This document shows, one piece after another, positions 1 to 9,013 of a stretch of 40,615 bases of DNA. A program made the translations under genes and the position numbers. Every line of letters begins with the position of its first letter. Positions within the stretch are counted from its first letter, which is position 1. Below the pieces are notes generated by a model, which made no database searches, was not told the origin of the DNA, and was given only the letters and a program-made list of their open reading frames with translations. Source of the DNA: Pseudomonas tremae (GTDB lineage Bacteria; Pseudomonadota; Gammaproteobacteria; Pseudomonadales; Pseudomonadaceae); assembly GCF_001401155.1 (NCBI RefSeq), contig NZ_LJRO01000194.1, forward strand, positions 1-40,615, in the 5' to 3' direction.

Positions 1-630
1 GCCAGCATGCTGGCCGCAGAGTTCGGTGCTCATGCCGTGCTGTTGTCGGATATTCCGGCTGAACTGGTCAACAGCGACATCGTGATCAGTTCGACAGCCA
101 GCCAGTTGCCGATTCTTGGCAAGGGCGCGGTGGAGAGTGCGCTGAAGCTGCGCAAGCACAAGCCTATCTTCATGGTCGACATCGCTGTACCCCGCGATAT
201 CGAGCCTGAAGTGGGCGAACTGGATGACGTTTATCTCTACAGCGTCGATGATCTGCACGAAGTGGTGGCAGAGAATCTCAAGAGTCGCCAGGGCGCTGCG
301 CTGGCTGCCGAGCAATTGGTCAGCCTGGGTGCCGACGATTTCATGTCGCGTCTGCGCGAGCTGGCAGCAGTCGATGTGTTGCGCGCGTATCGTCAGCAAA
401 GCGAACGTCTGCGTGACGAAGAATTGAGCAAGGCACAACGCATGCTGGCCAACGGCAGCAATGCCGAAGATGTACTGGTCCAGCTGGCGCGTGGCCTGAC
501 CAACAAATTGCTGCATGCGCCTAGCGTGCAGCTCAAGAAGCTGTCTGCCGAAGGCCGCGTCGATGCGCTGGCCATGGCCCAGGAACTATTTGCCCTCGGT
601 GAGGGCTCGACGGATAAAACCCCGCAATGA
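1..630 (+). CDS. hemA: glutamyl-tRNA reductase, C-terminal part (5' end outside window)
   Basis: This is the 3' part of the first committed enzyme of the C5 tetrapyrrole pathway, which reduces glutamyl-tRNA to glutamate-1-semialdehyde with NADPH. The frame is open from base 1, so the catalytic N-terminus lies upstream. Visible are the end of the NADPH-binding domain, with the family stretch [13 protein letters not shown] and the following [15 protein letters not shown], and the helical C-terminal dimerisation domain ([16 protein letters not shown]). The stop codon overlaps the ATG of prfA (ATGA), and the order hemA-prfA-prmC is standard in gammaproteobacteria. Identification is firm; only the start cannot be seen. 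Confidence 0.97.
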   Translation, partial: ASMLAAEFGAHAVLLSDIPAELVNSDIVISSTASQLPILGKGAVESALKLRKHKPIFMVDIAVPRDIEPEVGELDDVYLYSVDDLHEVVAENLKSRQGAALAAEQLVSLGADDFMSRLRELAAVDVLRAYRQQSERLRDEELSKAQRMLANGSNAEDVLVQLARGLTNKLLHAPSVQLKKLSAEGRVDALAMAQELFALGEGSTDKTPQ

Positions 631-1709
631 AAGCTTCACTGCTCAATAAGCTGGATGTTCTCAGCGACCGTTTCGAGGAACTGACCGCGCTGCTCGGCGA
701 CGCCGAAGTCATCAGCGATCAGACACGCTTTCGCGCCTATTCCCGTGAATACGCCGAAGTGGAGCCGGTCGTTGCGCTCTATAAACAGCTGATCAAGGTG
801 CAAGGCGATCTTGAGGGTGCGCAGGCGTTGCTGAAGGACAGCGACCCCGACATGCGTGACATGGCCGTCGAGGAAGTCCGCGAAACCAAGCAGCAGCTGG
901 TCGAGCTTGAGGCGCAACTGCAACGCATGCTGTTGCCCAAGGACCCGAACGACGGCCGCAACGTGTTTCTGGAAATTCGCGCCGGCACCGGTGGTGACGA
1001 GGCGGCGATTTTCTCCGGCGATCTGTTCCGCATGTATTCGCGCTATGCCGAACGACGAGGCTGGCGGGTGGAGATTCTGTCCGAAAACGAGGGCGAGCAT
1101 GGCGGCTACAAGGAAGTCATCGCCCGGGTCGAAGGCGACAGTGTCTATGGCAAACTGAAGTTCGAATCAGGTGCGCACCGTGTACAGCGTGTGCCCGAGA
1201 CCGAGTCCCAGGGCCGCATTCATACGTCGGCCTGTACCGTGGCGGTGCTGCCCGAGCCCGATGAGCAGCAGGCGATCGAGATCAACCCGGCCGACTTGCG
1301 CGTCGACACTTATCGCTCGTCGGGCGCCGGTGGTCAGCACGTCAACAAAACCGACTCGGCCATCCGCATTACCCACTTGCCATCGGGTATTGTCGTCGAG
1401 TGTCAGGAAGAGCGTTCGCAGCACAAGAACAGAGCCCGTGCCATGTCCTGGCTGTCTGCCAAGCTGAATGATCAGCAGACCAGCGCGGCAGCCAACGCCA
1501 TTGCCAGCGAGCGCAAACTGCTCGTGGGGTCCGGTGACCGTTCCGAGCGCATACGTACTTACAATTTCCCTCAGGGGCGAGTGACTGACCACCGCGTGAA
1601 TCTGACCCTGTACTCGCTGGATGAAGTGCTGGCAGGCGGAGTCGACGCAGTGATAGAGCCCCTACTCGCTGAATATCAGGCTGATCAACTTGCGGCACTG
1701 GGTGATTAA
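627..1709 (+). CDS. prfA: peptide chain release factor 1
   Basis: Class I release factor that reads UAA and UAG and triggers peptidyl-tRNA hydrolysis on the ribosome. The 360-residue length is normal for RF1. The PxT anticodon-like tripeptide is PET at residues 190-192 and the GGQ loop is at 235-237 within [15 protein letters not shown]. Its glutamine is the substrate of PrmC, encoded by the next gene. The ATG overlaps the hemA stop by 4 bp and the stop codon abuts the prmC ATG, so the genes are translationally linked. Confidence 0.98.
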   Translation: MKASLLNKLDVLSDRFEELTALLGDAEVISDQTRFRAYSREYAEVEPVVALYKQLIKVQGDLEGAQALLKDSDPDMRDMAVEEVRETKQQLVELEAQLQRMLLPKDPNDGRNVFLEIRAGTGGDEAAIFSGDLFRMYSRYAERRGWRVEILSENEGEHGGYKEVIARVEGDSVYGKLKFESGAHRVQRVPETESQGRIHTSACTVAVLPEPDEQQAIEINPADLRVDTYRSSGAGGQHVNKTDSAIRITHLPSGIVVECQEERSQHKNRARAMSWLSAKLNDQQTSAAANAIASERKLLVGSGDRSERIRTYNFPQGRVTDHRVNLTLYSLDEVLAGGVDAVIEPLLAEYQADQLAALGD

Positions 1710-2543
1710 ATGACCATCATCGCAAGTTTGTTGAGAAGCGCCGAGCTTCCCGAATCGCCGACTGCACGGCTCGATATCGAACTGTTACTGGCGGCAGCGC
1801 TGGGTAAACCGCGCAGTTTTTTGCACACGTGGCCCGAGCGCATTGTCAGCACCGAAGCCGCTTTGGCCTTTGCCGGTTATCTGGAGCGGCGACGCGCTGG
1901 CGAGCCGGTGGCCTACATTCTCGGTCAGCAAGGTTTCTGGAAGCTTGATCTGGAAGTCGCACCGCATACCCTGATCCCGCGTCCCGAAACCGAAATGCTG
2001 GTCGAGGCGGCACTTGAGCTGGTGCCTGCCTTTGCGTCTGCGCAGGTTCTTGATCTGGGCACCGGCACCGGCGCGATAGCACTTGCTCTGGCCAATGAGC
2101 GTCAGCAATGGAAAGTCACTGCGGTCGATCGGGTGCCCGAGGCCGTCGCGCTGGCCGAACGCAACCGCAAGCGGCTGCATCTGGACAACGCCGAGGTGCT
2201 CGACAGCAACTGGTTCAGCGCGCTGCAAGGGCGGCAGTTCGATCTGATCATCAGCAACCCTCCGTATATTGCCGATGCCGATCCGCATCTGGCTGCCGGA
2301 GATGTGCGTTTCGAGCCAAGCAGTGCATTGGTGGCCGGTTCCGACGGGCTGGATGACTTGCGTGAGATCATCCGGCAGGCGCCGACGCATCTCAATGCGG
2401 AAGGCTGGCTGCTGCTGGAGCACGGCTACGATCAAGGCCCTGCGGTGCGTGAGCTGCTGATTCGCCAGGGCTTCGAGCGCATCCAGACCCGCCGCGATCT
2501 GGGCGAGCACGAGCGCATCACCTTCGGATGCAAGCCGTGCTGA
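1710..2543 (+). CDS. prmC: release factor glutamine methyltransferase
   Basis: SAM-dependent N5-glutamine methyltransferase (HemK/PrmC) that modifies the GGQ glutamine of RF1 and RF2. The 277-residue protein has a helical N-terminal substrate-binding domain, the SAM motif LDLGTGTGA at residues 114-122 and the catalytic NPPY tetrapeptide at 183-186. The ATG directly follows the prfA stop. The 3' end overlaps moeB by 16 bp. Confidence 0.97.
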   Translation: MTIIASLLRSAELPESPTARLDIELLLAAALGKPRSFLHTWPERIVSTEAALAFAGYLERRRAGEPVAYILGQQGFWKLDLEVAPHTLIPRPETEMLVEAALELVPAFASAQVLDLGTGTGAIALALANERQQWKVTAVDRVPEAVALAERNRKRLHLDNAEVLDSNWFSALQGRQFDLIISNPPYIADADPHLAAGDVRFEPSSALVAGSDGLDDLREIIRQAPTHLNAEGWLLLEHGYDQGPAVRELLIRQGFERIQTRRDLGEHERITFGCKPC

Positions 2544-3307
2544 GTGATCAGGAGCTGCTGCGTTACAGTCGGCAGATTCTTTTGCAGCATGTCGATATCG
2601 ACGGCCAATTGCGCCTCAAACACGGTAGTGCGCTGATTGTTGGCATCGGTGGCCTTGGCTCGCCGGTTGCCCTTTATCTGGCCGCTGCAGGGGTCGGCAC
2701 GCTGCATCTGGCGGACTACGACCATGTCGACATGACCAACCTGCAGCGTCAGATCATTCATGACACGCAGAACATCGGGCTGGCCAAGGTTGACTCGGCG
2801 ATGACGCGGCTCAAGGCTATCAACCCCGAAATTACCCTGGTTGCCCATCGCGATGCTCTGGACGCCGACTCACTGAGCGCAGCAGTGGATGCTGTGGATG
2901 TGGTGCTCGACTGCTCGGATAACTTCGCCACACGCGAGGCCGTCAATGCTGCCTGCGTTGCAGCGGGCAAGCCACTGGTCAGCGGTGCTGCCATTCGGCT
3001 TGAAGGACAGTTGTCGGTGTTCGACCCGCGCCGCGCCGAAAGTCCCTGTTACCACTGCTTGTATGGCCACGGCAGCGAAGCGGAACTGACCTGCAGCGAA
3101 GCCGGCGTCATCGGCCCGCTGGTGGGGCTGGTTGGCAGCCTTCAGGCGCTTGAAGCCCTGAAGCTGTTGGCCGGGTTTGGCGAGCCGATGGTCGGGCGCC
3201 TTTTGCTGATCGATGCCCTGAGCACCCGTTTCCGTGAGCTGAAGGTCAAGCGTGATCCGGGCTGCGGTGTGTGCGGTCTGGCGAGCGGGCAGGGCGCGCA
3301 TGCCTGA
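2528..3307 (+). CDS. moeB: molybdopterin-synthase adenylyltransferase
   Basis: E1-like ThiF/MoeB/HesA enzyme that adenylates the C-terminus of MoaD for molybdopterin synthesis. The 259-residue protein has the nucleotide motif GIGGLGSP at 39-46, the conserved NLQRQ at 71-75, the zinc cysteines C174/C177 and C246/C249, and a Cys in TCSEAG at 189 where MoeB carries its conserved cysteine. The close paralogue ThiF is possible, but the position between prmC and murI matches moeB in Pseudomonas. The start lies inside prmC, and the end overlaps murI by 8 bp. Confidence 0.92.
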   Translation: MQAVLSDQELLRYSRQILLQHVDIDGQLRLKHGSALIVGIGGLGSPVALYLAAAGVGTLHLADYDHVDMTNLQRQIIHDTQNIGLAKVDSAMTRLKAINPEITLVAHRDALDADSLSAAVDAVDVVLDCSDNFATREAVNAACVAAGKPLVSGAAIRLEGQLSVFDPRRAESPCYHCLYGHGSEAELTCSEAGVIGPLVGLVGSLQALEALKLLAGFGEPMVGRLLLIDALSTRFRELKVKRDPGCGVCGLASGQGAHA

Positions 3308-4115
3308 CGTTCATATGAGCCATGGTTGCAACGCGCCGGTCGGCATTTTCGATTCCGGTGTTGGCGGTTTGTCAGTGCTCAATGAAATCCGTCAGTCATT
3401 GCCCAATGAGTCGCTGCTGTATGTGGCGGACTGCGGGCATATTCCCTACGGCGAGAAAACTCCTGAGTTCATCATCGAGCGTTGCCTGACCATCGCCGGG
3501 TTCTTCCGTGAGCAAGGTGCCAAGGCATTGGTTGTGGCCTGCAATACTGCGACGGCTGCAGGCGTGGCGCATTTGCGGCAGCGCTATCCGGATTGGCCGA
3601 TCGTGGGGATGGAACCTGCCGTCAAACCGGCTGCCGAGGCCACTCGCAGCGGCGTGGTGGGTGTACTGGCAACCACGGGCACCTTGCAGAGCGCACGGTT
3701 CGCGGCGTTGCTGGATCGCTTTGCAAGTGATGTGCGGGTGGTGACCCAGCCGTGTCCTGGCCTGGTCGAATTGATTGAAACCGGTGATCTGATAAGCCCG
3801 CAGATTCGGCAGTTGTTGCAGCATTACGTCGAGCCTTTACTGGCGGCGCAGTGCGACACCATCATTCTGGGCTGTACCCATTACCCCTTTCTCAAGCCCT
3901 TGTTGCGGGAAATGCTGCCTGAATCGGTCACGCTGATCGACACCGGGGCCGCCGTAGCACGCCAGTTACAGCGGCTGTTGTCTCGCTCCGGTCTGCTGGC
4001 CAGCGGTCCTGCGCGTGACACTTTGTATTGGTCTAGTGACATACCGGACAATTTCAGAAAAATCCTACCTTTTCTATCGCAAAGCTCCTGCAATGTGAGA
4101 AGCTTCCGTTTGTAA
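3300..4115 (+). CDS. murI: glutamate racemase
   Basis: Makes D-glutamate for peptidoglycan by cofactor-independent racemisation. Family motifs are [11 protein letters not shown] near residue 15, the catalytic Cys in VVACNTATA (C81) and the second catalytic Cys in ILGCTHYPF (C192). The ATG at 3300 is chosen because an AGGG stretch lies at a suitable distance upstream and it overlaps the moeB stop. A second in-frame ATG at 3315 is possible but has no visible ribosome binding site. The predicted length is 271 residues. It is the last gene of the hemA-prfA-prmC-moeB-murI run. Confidence 0.95.
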   Translation: MPDVHMSHGCNAPVGIFDSGVGGLSVLNEIRQSLPNESLLYVADCGHIPYGEKTPEFIIERCLTIAGFFREQGAKALVVACNTATAAGVAHLRQRYPDWPIVGMEPAVKPAAEATRSGVVGVLATTGTLQSARFAALLDRFASDVRVVTQPCPGLVELIETGDLISPQIRQLLQHYVEPLLAAQCDTIILGCTHYPFLKPLLREMLPESVTLIDTGAAVARQLQRLLSRSGLLASGPARDTLYWSSDIPDNFRKILPFLSQSSCNVRSFRL

Positions 4116-4231
4116 AAAAAATGTGAAAAAAGCGCTTTGGGGCTGAACTTACTTCTTATCGCTGGCTTCTATACGTGCGACTGACGAATTCCAATATTTT
4201 CTACAACTTCATACAATTTAGGACGTTTCTC

Positions 4232-4750
4232 ATGAAGAGACTCTTTTGCCTGGCCGTGCTCTCGGCCCTTATGGCAGGCCAGGCTTCACTGGCGCAGGCC
4301 GACGGCGTTGAATTTTCGGTTGGGCAGACCGGCGAGTCCACAATGGCTTATCGCCTGGGCGTGCAATTCGACTGGGACAAGACCTGGCTGCAAAGCGACA
4401 TCGGTCGTCTGACCGGTTACTGGGATGGCGCTTACACGTACTGGGATGGCAAGGACTATAAGGACAACCACAGCCTGTCGTTCTCCCCGGTTCTGGTCTA
4501 TGAATTCGGCAACGGTAACGTCAAGCCTTACGTAGAAGCCGGTATCGGCGTCTCGGTGTTCTCGAACACTCAGGTTGAAGATCGCAAGTTCGGTTCAGCG
4601 TTCAACTTCGAAGACCGTATCGGTTTCGGTTTGCGCTTTGCAGGCGGTCACGAAGTCGGCATTCGCGCCACTCACTATTCCAACGCCGGCATCAAAGAGC
4701 CGAACGATGGTATAGAAAGCTACGCCCTGCACTACAAGATGCCGTTCTGA
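4232..4750 (+). CDS. pagL: lipid A 3-O-deacylase (PagL-type outer-membrane enzyme)
   Basis: An outer-membrane beta-barrel that removes the 3-O acyl chain of lipid A. The 172-residue product has a signal peptide (about residues 1-22, ending AQA), alternating barrel strands and a C-terminal phenylalanine. The catalytic residues align with Pseudomonas PagL: H148 and S150 in ATHYSNAG and E162, with the same 14-residue His-Glu spacing as H126/S128/E140 of the P. aeruginosa enzyme. The start follows AGGAC; an upstream in-frame ATG at 4175 would add a non-signal extension and is rejected. It follows murI, as in P. aeruginosa. Control by PhoPQ is known there; I saw no clear box here. Confidence 0.93.
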   Translation: MKRLFCLAVLSALMAGQASLAQADGVEFSVGQTGESTMAYRLGVQFDWDKTWLQSDIGRLTGYWDGAYTYWDGKDYKDNHSLSFSPVLVYEFGNGNVKPYVEAGIGVSVFSNTQVEDRKFGSAFNFEDRIGFGLRFAGGHEVGIRATHYSNAGIKEPNDGIESYALHYKMPF

Positions 4751-4768
4751 TCGGTATATACAACTTTT

Positions 4769-4861
4769 GTGGGAGCGAGTCTGCTCGCGAAGAGGTCCGT
4801 GCAGCCCCGGTAACATGGGGTATTTAAATGTACGCCTTCGTGAGCAAGCTCACTCCCGCAG
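4769..4861. repeat. REP inverted doublet (REPIN-like)
   Basis: Two copies of a Pseudomonas REP face each other after pagL. The left copy (4769-4792) reads GTGGGAGCGAGTCTGCTCGC. The right copy (4835-4861) is an inverted version, with GCGGGAGTGAGCTTGCTCAC on the minus strand. Each folds as a small hairpin, and the pair can form a long stem separated by about 42 bp. It lies between the convergent pagL and Cys-cluster genes, a usual place for REPINs. Confidence 0.85.
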
Positions 4862-4888
4862 AAACTCATGTTCAGCCAGCAACACTGA

Positions 4889-5203
4889 TCAAAGATAAGC
4901 CGTCGCAATCCCTTTGCGTTCATTCAGGCAGTCTTCCGCCCCGGCTTCGAATTCGCGGCAGATCAATGGTCGTTTCTCGTAGATCGTACACATCATGGTG
5001 TTGCGATCCAGTGCTGCACACCAGCCATCGTCCAGCCGTAACATGACCTCGCCACCCCATTCATCGTTATCGATGTAGCGTTCAGGCACGCCCGTGTCAG
5101 TGATCAGCATCACTTCCAGTTGGCAGCAACAGGCCGCGCAGGTCGAACAGGTGACTTCCGACTCGACGGGCACCTCTGCGAGCGGAATAAGCGTGGGGTT
5201 CAG
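4889..5203 (-). CDS. YkgJ-family cysteine-cluster protein, probable CTG start
   Basis: Small protein (about 104 residues) with a CxxCxxCC cluster (CSTCAACCC) near its start and further cysteines in WCAALD, MCTIYEKRPLICREF and DCLNER, the signature of the zinc/iron-chelating CxxCxCC (YkgJ) family; function unknown. Homology-like sequence starts at NPTLIPLAEVP. The only codon in place there is CTG (5203-5201), which overlaps the DUF2878 stop as CTGA and follows GGGAG at a good distance. The alternative is an in-frame ATG at 5257, deep inside the DUF2878 gene, adding 18 residues with no family character. It is the last gene of the ten-gene minus-strand run. Confidence 0.85.
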   Translation of the reverse strand: MNPTLIPLAEVPVESEVTCSTCAACCCQLEVMLITDTGVPERYIDNDEWGGEVMLRLDDGWCAALDRNTMMCTIYEKRPLICREFEAGAEDCLNERKGIATAYL

Positions 5204-5721
5204 AGCGTGTCTCCCGGGTGTCTGGCTGAAGGGCTGAGGGTTCGCGCGGCGAGCCATTGGAGCAGGGGGAATACACCTGCCCAGACCAGAGCCAGCACTA
5301 TCATGCTCGGCCACAACCCGAGGGGAAGGTGGACCTGCGCCAGCTGCGAGCCGGCATAGTACGACATCGGGCCGCCAATAGCGCCCAGCACGACGGCTCG
5401 CCATACGGGTTTGGCAGTCCATGCCAGGCAATGATTGAGCGTGGTACCCATGACTGCCCACAACAACGCCAGCCACAGGGGAAGCAGATAGCCGTCGACG
5501 CCGAAGTCGAACACCCCGAGCGCCATCAGGGCACTGTCGATCACGATGCCGACCAGCGTGACCGTCAGAATCAGCCGGCCTTCCGCTGCCCAGGAGCTGA
5601 TCCACAGGAAGTGAATGGCCAGCACGCCGACCGCAATCAGCAGCCAATAGCTGTTACCGCCCAATACACAGGCAAACCAGCCGATCTGGAAGAGCACGGC
5701 ATTGGCGAGTGATTTAAGCAT
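5200..5721 (-). CDS. DUF2878 integral membrane protein
   Basis: A 173-residue, very hydrophobic protein with about five or six membrane segments, matching the DUF2878 family, which occurs beside CFA-like methyltransferases, DUF1365 and COG2907 flavoproteins in many proteobacteria. The biochemical role is unknown; linkage suggests membrane lipid modification. The ATG at 5721 overlaps the end of the methyltransferase gene by 8 bp. Longer in-frame upstream sequence is out-of-frame shadow of that gene. The stop overlaps the CTG proposed to start the next gene. Confidence 0.87.
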   Translation of the reverse strand: MLKSLANAVLFQIGWFACVLGGNSYWLLIAVGVLAIHFLWISSWAAEGRLILTVTLVGIVIDSALMALGVFDFGVDGYLLPLWLALLWAVMGTTLNHCLAWTAKPVWRAVVLGAIGGPMSYYAGSQLAQVHLPLGLWPSMIVLALVWAGVFPLLQWLAARTLSPSARHPGDTL

Positions 5722-6982
5722 TGAAACGCCCAAGCAAGGGTTCGCGCAGTGCTTCCGGCTTGGCCAGCAGCAACTGAGCCGTACCGATCGTTCGCTCCAG
5801 AAAGCCACCTTCGCAGTAGCACAGGTAAAACTCCCAGAGGCGCAGGAAATAGTCGTCATAACCCAGTTCGGTGAGTCTGCCGTGCGCGCTCTTGAAGTTG
5901 TCGTGCCACAGGCGCAGCGTACGGGCGTAGTGCAAGCCGAAGTCTTCCATGTGCAGCAGATTCATGTCTGTGTCGCTGCCAACGATGTCGAGCATCTTCG
6001 CTACCGAGGGCAGGGCGCCACCCGGGAAGATATAGCGCTGGATGAAATCGACGTTGCGTTTGGCCTGTGCATAACGCTGCTCGCGAATAGTGATCGCCTG
6101 CAGCAGCATCATGCCGTTGCTCTTGAGCAGGTTCGCGCATTGCTTGAAGTAGGTCGGCAGAAAGCGATGGCCCACCGCTTCGATCATTTCTATGGACACC
6201 AGCTTGTCGTATTCACCGGTCAGGTCGCGGTAGTCGGTCAGCAGCAGCGTGACGCGATCCTGCAAGCCCAGCTTGATCAATTGTTGCTCGGTATAGGCAA
6301 ACTGCTCTTTCGACAGTGTGGTGGTGGTCACGCGACAGCCGTAATGTTGCGCGGCGTAAATGGCCATGCTGCCCCAGCCTGTGCCGATCTCCAGCAGGTG
6401 ATCAGTAGGTTTGAGGGCCAGTTTCTGGCAGATGCGCTCCAGCTTGTTCAGCTGGGCCTGTTCCAGCGTGTCGCTGTCGCTGAGGAACTGCGCCGCTGAA
6501 TACATCATGGTAGGGTCGAGGAACTGCTCGAACAGCGTATTGCCCAGATCGTAATGGGCCGCAATGTTTTTCTGCGAGCCTTCGCGGGTGTTGCGGTTGA
6601 GCCAGTGCAAACCATGAATCAGCGGCCGCGTCAGGCGCGCCATGCCGCCTTCCATTGCGTCCAGCACATCCAGATTGCTGACAAACACCCGGACTACTGC
6701 GGTCAGATCCGGCGTGGTCCAGTAGCCGTGGATAAATGCCTCGCCTGCACCGATGGAGCCAGTGCTGGCGATCATGCCCCAAGCGGCGGAGTCAACGACA
6801 TGCACCTCGGCCTGAATCAGCGCGCCGGTCTTGCCGAACACATGTCGCTCGCCCCTTTCAACGACCACCAACTGACCGTTGCGCAGGCTTGCGAGTTGAC
6901 GCAGCACTCCGCGACGCAGAATGTTTGCCGTCAGACCATTGGTACCCAGATTGGCAGAAAAACTACTGCTACTGCTTTTCAT
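5714..6982 (-). CDS. CFA-synthase-family SAM-dependent fatty-acyl methyltransferase
   Basis: A 422-residue protein of the cyclopropane-fatty-acyl-phospholipid synthase family, which transfers a methylene or methyl from SAM to unsaturated acyl chains of membrane phospholipids. The SAM motif is LLEIGTGWGS near 196-205. The general-acid/bicarbonate-site region retains E268 and Y352, but two hallmark residues of E. coli Cfa differ: the YSCAY cysteine is Ala (YSAAQ, 161-165) and the LLHTI histidine is Gln (LLQAI, 293-297). It may therefore be a UfaM-like methylase rather than a true Cfa. The start at 6982 follows AAGGATC. Overlaps of 14 bp with DUF1365 and 8 bp with DUF2878 place it in the photolyase run. 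Confidence 0.9.
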   Translation of the reverse strand: MKSSSSSFSANLGTNGLTANILRRGVLRQLASLRNGQLVVVERGERHVFGKTGALIQAEVHVVDSAAWGMIASTGSIGAGEAFIHGYWTTPDLTAVVRVFVSNLDVLDAMEGGMARLTRPLIHGLHWLNRNTREGSQKNIAAHYDLGNTLFEQFLDPTMMYSAAQFLSDSDTLEQAQLNKLERICQKLALKPTDHLLEIGTGWGSMAIYAAQHYGCRVTTTTLSKEQFAYTEQQLIKLGLQDRVTLLLTDYRDLTGEYDKLVSIEMIEAVGHRFLPTYFKQCANLLKSNGMMLLQAITIREQRYAQAKRNVDFIQRYIFPGGALPSVAKMLDIVGSDTDMNLLHMEDFGLHYARTLRLWHDNFKSAHGRLTELGYDDYFLRLWEFYLCYCEGGFLERTIGTAQLLLAKPEALREPLLGRFNA

Positions 6983-7769
6983 GGTGTTGATCCTTGGATT
7001 GCGCGGCGGCTGCACGGTATTCGCCGTCGGCGGCCTGATGAGAAAAAATGGGAATGCGTTTTACCAGCAGACGCATTGCCTGCCAGTAAATCGCCAGACA
7101 GGTTTTTGCGGTCATCCATGGATAAGTGATCAGGTAGCGATGCAACGTCTGGCGGCTGAGGTCCTGACGCGTGAGATTGAGCGTGGCGTCGAACATTTTC
7201 AGGTCGCCTTGCCAGTCAGCCATGTGGACACCGATCCTCTCGCCCGGCTGGCGGAAACTCATGCGGTATTCCAGATCGCGCGGCAGAAACGGGGAAACAT
7301 GAAAGGCTTTGGCCACCGCAAAGTATTGATGGCCGGCCCCGGTCGCAGGCAGGACGTAGCTGTAACGCTCGCCCCACGGCGTATTGGTGACTTCGCACAG
7401 AATCGCAGCCAGTGTGCCGTCAGCCTCGTGGCAGTAGAAAAAGCTCACCGGGTTGAACGACAGGCCCCAGCTGCGTGCTTGCGTCAGCAGGCAGACACGA
7501 CCCGACGGCGTGCGGCCCAGCGCCTTGCCGACGCTCTCGCGGACGGCGTCTATGAGCGACGTGCCGTGCCCAGTCAGCTCCGGTAGATAGTCGCGTTCGC
7601 GAAACGAGAACGGCGCGAAACGTTTGCGCCCTGCCAGCGGTGAAAGCCCCAGCACGGTGTCCTGTTCGTCCAGGTCCAGGTAGAGCAGACCTATGCGATA
7701 GGTGAACTCATGGGCACGGGGCGAAAACCGTCGATGGCTGATCCAGCCGCTGTAGAGCGCGCTGTTCAC
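6969..7769 (-). CDS. DUF1365 family protein
   Basis: A 266-residue protein matching DUF1365 (COG3496), with the conserved SFNPVSFFYC and HVSPFLP stretches and an early LYSGWISHRRFSPRAHEF. It is almost always found next to a COG2907 flavoprotein, as here. In Rhodobacter sphaeroides the homologous pair belongs to the singlet-oxygen regulon controlled by RpoE-ChrR. No catalytic mechanism is known. Translation starts at GTG within a GTGA overlap with the flavoprotein stop, so the two are coupled. Confidence 0.9.
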   Translation of the reverse strand: MNSALYSGWISHRRFSPRAHEFTYRIGLLYLDLDEQDTVLGLSPLAGRKRFAPFSFRERDYLPELTGHGTSLIDAVRESVGKALGRTPSGRVCLLTQARSWGLSFNPVSFFYCHEADGTLAAILCEVTNTPWGERYSYVLPATGAGHQYFAVAKAFHVSPFLPRDLEYRMSFRQPGERIGVHMADWQGDLKMFDATLNLTRQDLSRQTLHRYLITYPWMTAKTCLAIYWQAMRLLVKRIPIFSHQAADGEYRAAAAQSKDQHHEKQ

Positions 7770-9013
7770 AGTGTTTCACCAAAGGCTTCGGCCACCCGCA
7801 ACCCGCTGACCACGCCGTCTTCGTGAAAGCCGTTGGCCCAATAGGCGCCGCAATACCAGGTGTGGCTGACGCCGTTGATGTCCTGCCAGCGCGCCTGCGC
7901 GGCTATGGCCTCAAGGCTGTATTGCGGATGCGCGTACTGATAGCTACCGAGGATTTTCGCCGGATCAATGGCTGATGTCTGGTTAAGGCTGACGCAGAAC
8001 GTGGTATCGCTTTCGATGCCTTGCAGGATGTTCATGTCATAGGTGACGGCGGCCTGCTGTTGCTTTGCACCGCCAAGACGGTAGTTCCAGCTTGCCCAGG
8101 CCAGGCGGCGGTCAGGCAGCAAGCGGGTATCGGTGTGCAGCACCACGTCGTTCTCGGCATAGCGCAACGCGCCGAGGATCGACTGTTCGGCGCTGGACGG
8201 ATCGCCCAGCAGTGCCAGTGCCTGATCGCTGTGACAGGCGAACACCACTTTGTCGAAACGCTCACTGCCTGCAGCACTGTGTATGGTCACGCCTTCACTG
8301 TCGCGCTCTACGCGGGTGACCGGGCACGACAGACGAATGCGATCCCGGAATGAAGCGGTCAATGGTCCTACATAGCTTCGCGAGCCGCCCTCGATCACGC
8401 ACCATTGCGGACGATGCGTCACCGACAAAAGGCCGTGGTTCTTGAAGAAGCGCACGAAGAATTGCAGGGGAAAGCCGAGCATGTCGGCCAGCGACATGGA
8501 CCAGATCGCGGCGCCCATGGGCACGATGTAATGATCGATGAAACGTTGGCCGTAGCCGCCGCTTTTCAGGTAGTCGCCGAGTGTGGTGTCTGCGGCGATG
8601 CGCTGCTGTTCCAGGTCATCGACCGATTGGCGGTTGAAACGCAGGATATCGCGCAGCATGCCCCAGAACCTGGGCGAAAACAGATTGCTGCGCTGGGCGA
8701 ACAGACTGTTGAGGTTGTTGCCGTTGTATTCCACACCGGTGCGCGGGTCGTGCACCGAAAAGCTCATTTCAGCGGGTTTGAAACCTACGCCCAACTGACC
8801 CAGCAGGCGAATGAAATTCGGGTAGGTCCAGTCGTTGAAGACGATGAAGCCGGTATCGACAGCATAAGGACGCCCTTCGACCACTACATCCACGGTGTGG
8901 GTGTGCCCGCCGATCCAGTCGGACGATTCGAAAACCGTCACTTCGTGAGAGCGATTGAGCAGGTAGGCGCTGGTCAACCCTGAGATACCGCTGCCAATGA
9001 CTGCGATTTTCAT
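7766..9013 (-). CDS. FAD-dependent amine-oxidase-like flavoprotein (COG2907)
   Basis: A 415-residue flavoprotein with an N-terminal Rossmann dinucleotide motif (IAVIGSGISGLTSAYLL, residues 3-19) and the conserved EGGSRSYVGPL and GAYWANGFHEDGVVSGLRVAE C-terminal FAD-closing region. It belongs to the NAD(P)-binding/amine oxidase superfamily, COG2907. Relatives co-occur with DUF1365 and CFA-like enzymes and are part of photo-oxidative stress regulons; oxidation of membrane fatty acyl chains is a reasonable inference. The ATG follows AAGGACAC and overlaps the SDR stop as ATGA. Confidence 0.92.
   Translation of the reverse strand: MKIAVIGSGISGLTSAYLLNRSHEVTVFESSDWIGGHTHTVDVVVEGRPYAVDTGFIVFNDWTYPNFIRLLGQLGVGFKPAEMSFSVHDPRTGVEYNGNNLNSLFAQRSNLFSPRFWGMLRDILRFNRQSVDDLEQQRIAADTTLGDYLKSGGYGQRFIDHYIVPMGAAIWSMSLADMLGFPLQFFVRFFKNHGLLSVTHRPQWCVIEGGSRSYVGPLTASFRDRIRLSCPVTRVERDSEGVTIHSAAGSERFDKVVFACHSDQALALLGDPSSAEQSILGALRYAENDVVLHTDTRLLPDRRLAWASWNYRLGGAKQQQAAVTYDMNILQGIESDTTFCVSLNQTSAIDPAKILGSYQYAHPQYSLEAIAAQARWQDINGVSHTWYCGAYWANGFHEDGVVSGLRVAEAFGETL

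Noticed and set aside
1182..1187. TGTACA hexamers within prfA, hpt and other coding regions
   Set aside because: They fall on ordinary codons for Tyr preceded by Leu, Val or Met and are single copies, unlike the clustered promoter copies.
4116..4231. PhoP-type box upstream of pagL
   Set aside because: P. aeruginosa pagL is PhoPQ-controlled, but I could not find a convincing direct repeat of the box here.
4889..5647. Apparent 252-residue fusion reading through DUF2878 into the Cys-cluster protein
   Set aside because: The upstream part of this frame is out of frame with the real DUF2878 membrane protein and has no family character; two overlapping genes explain it better.
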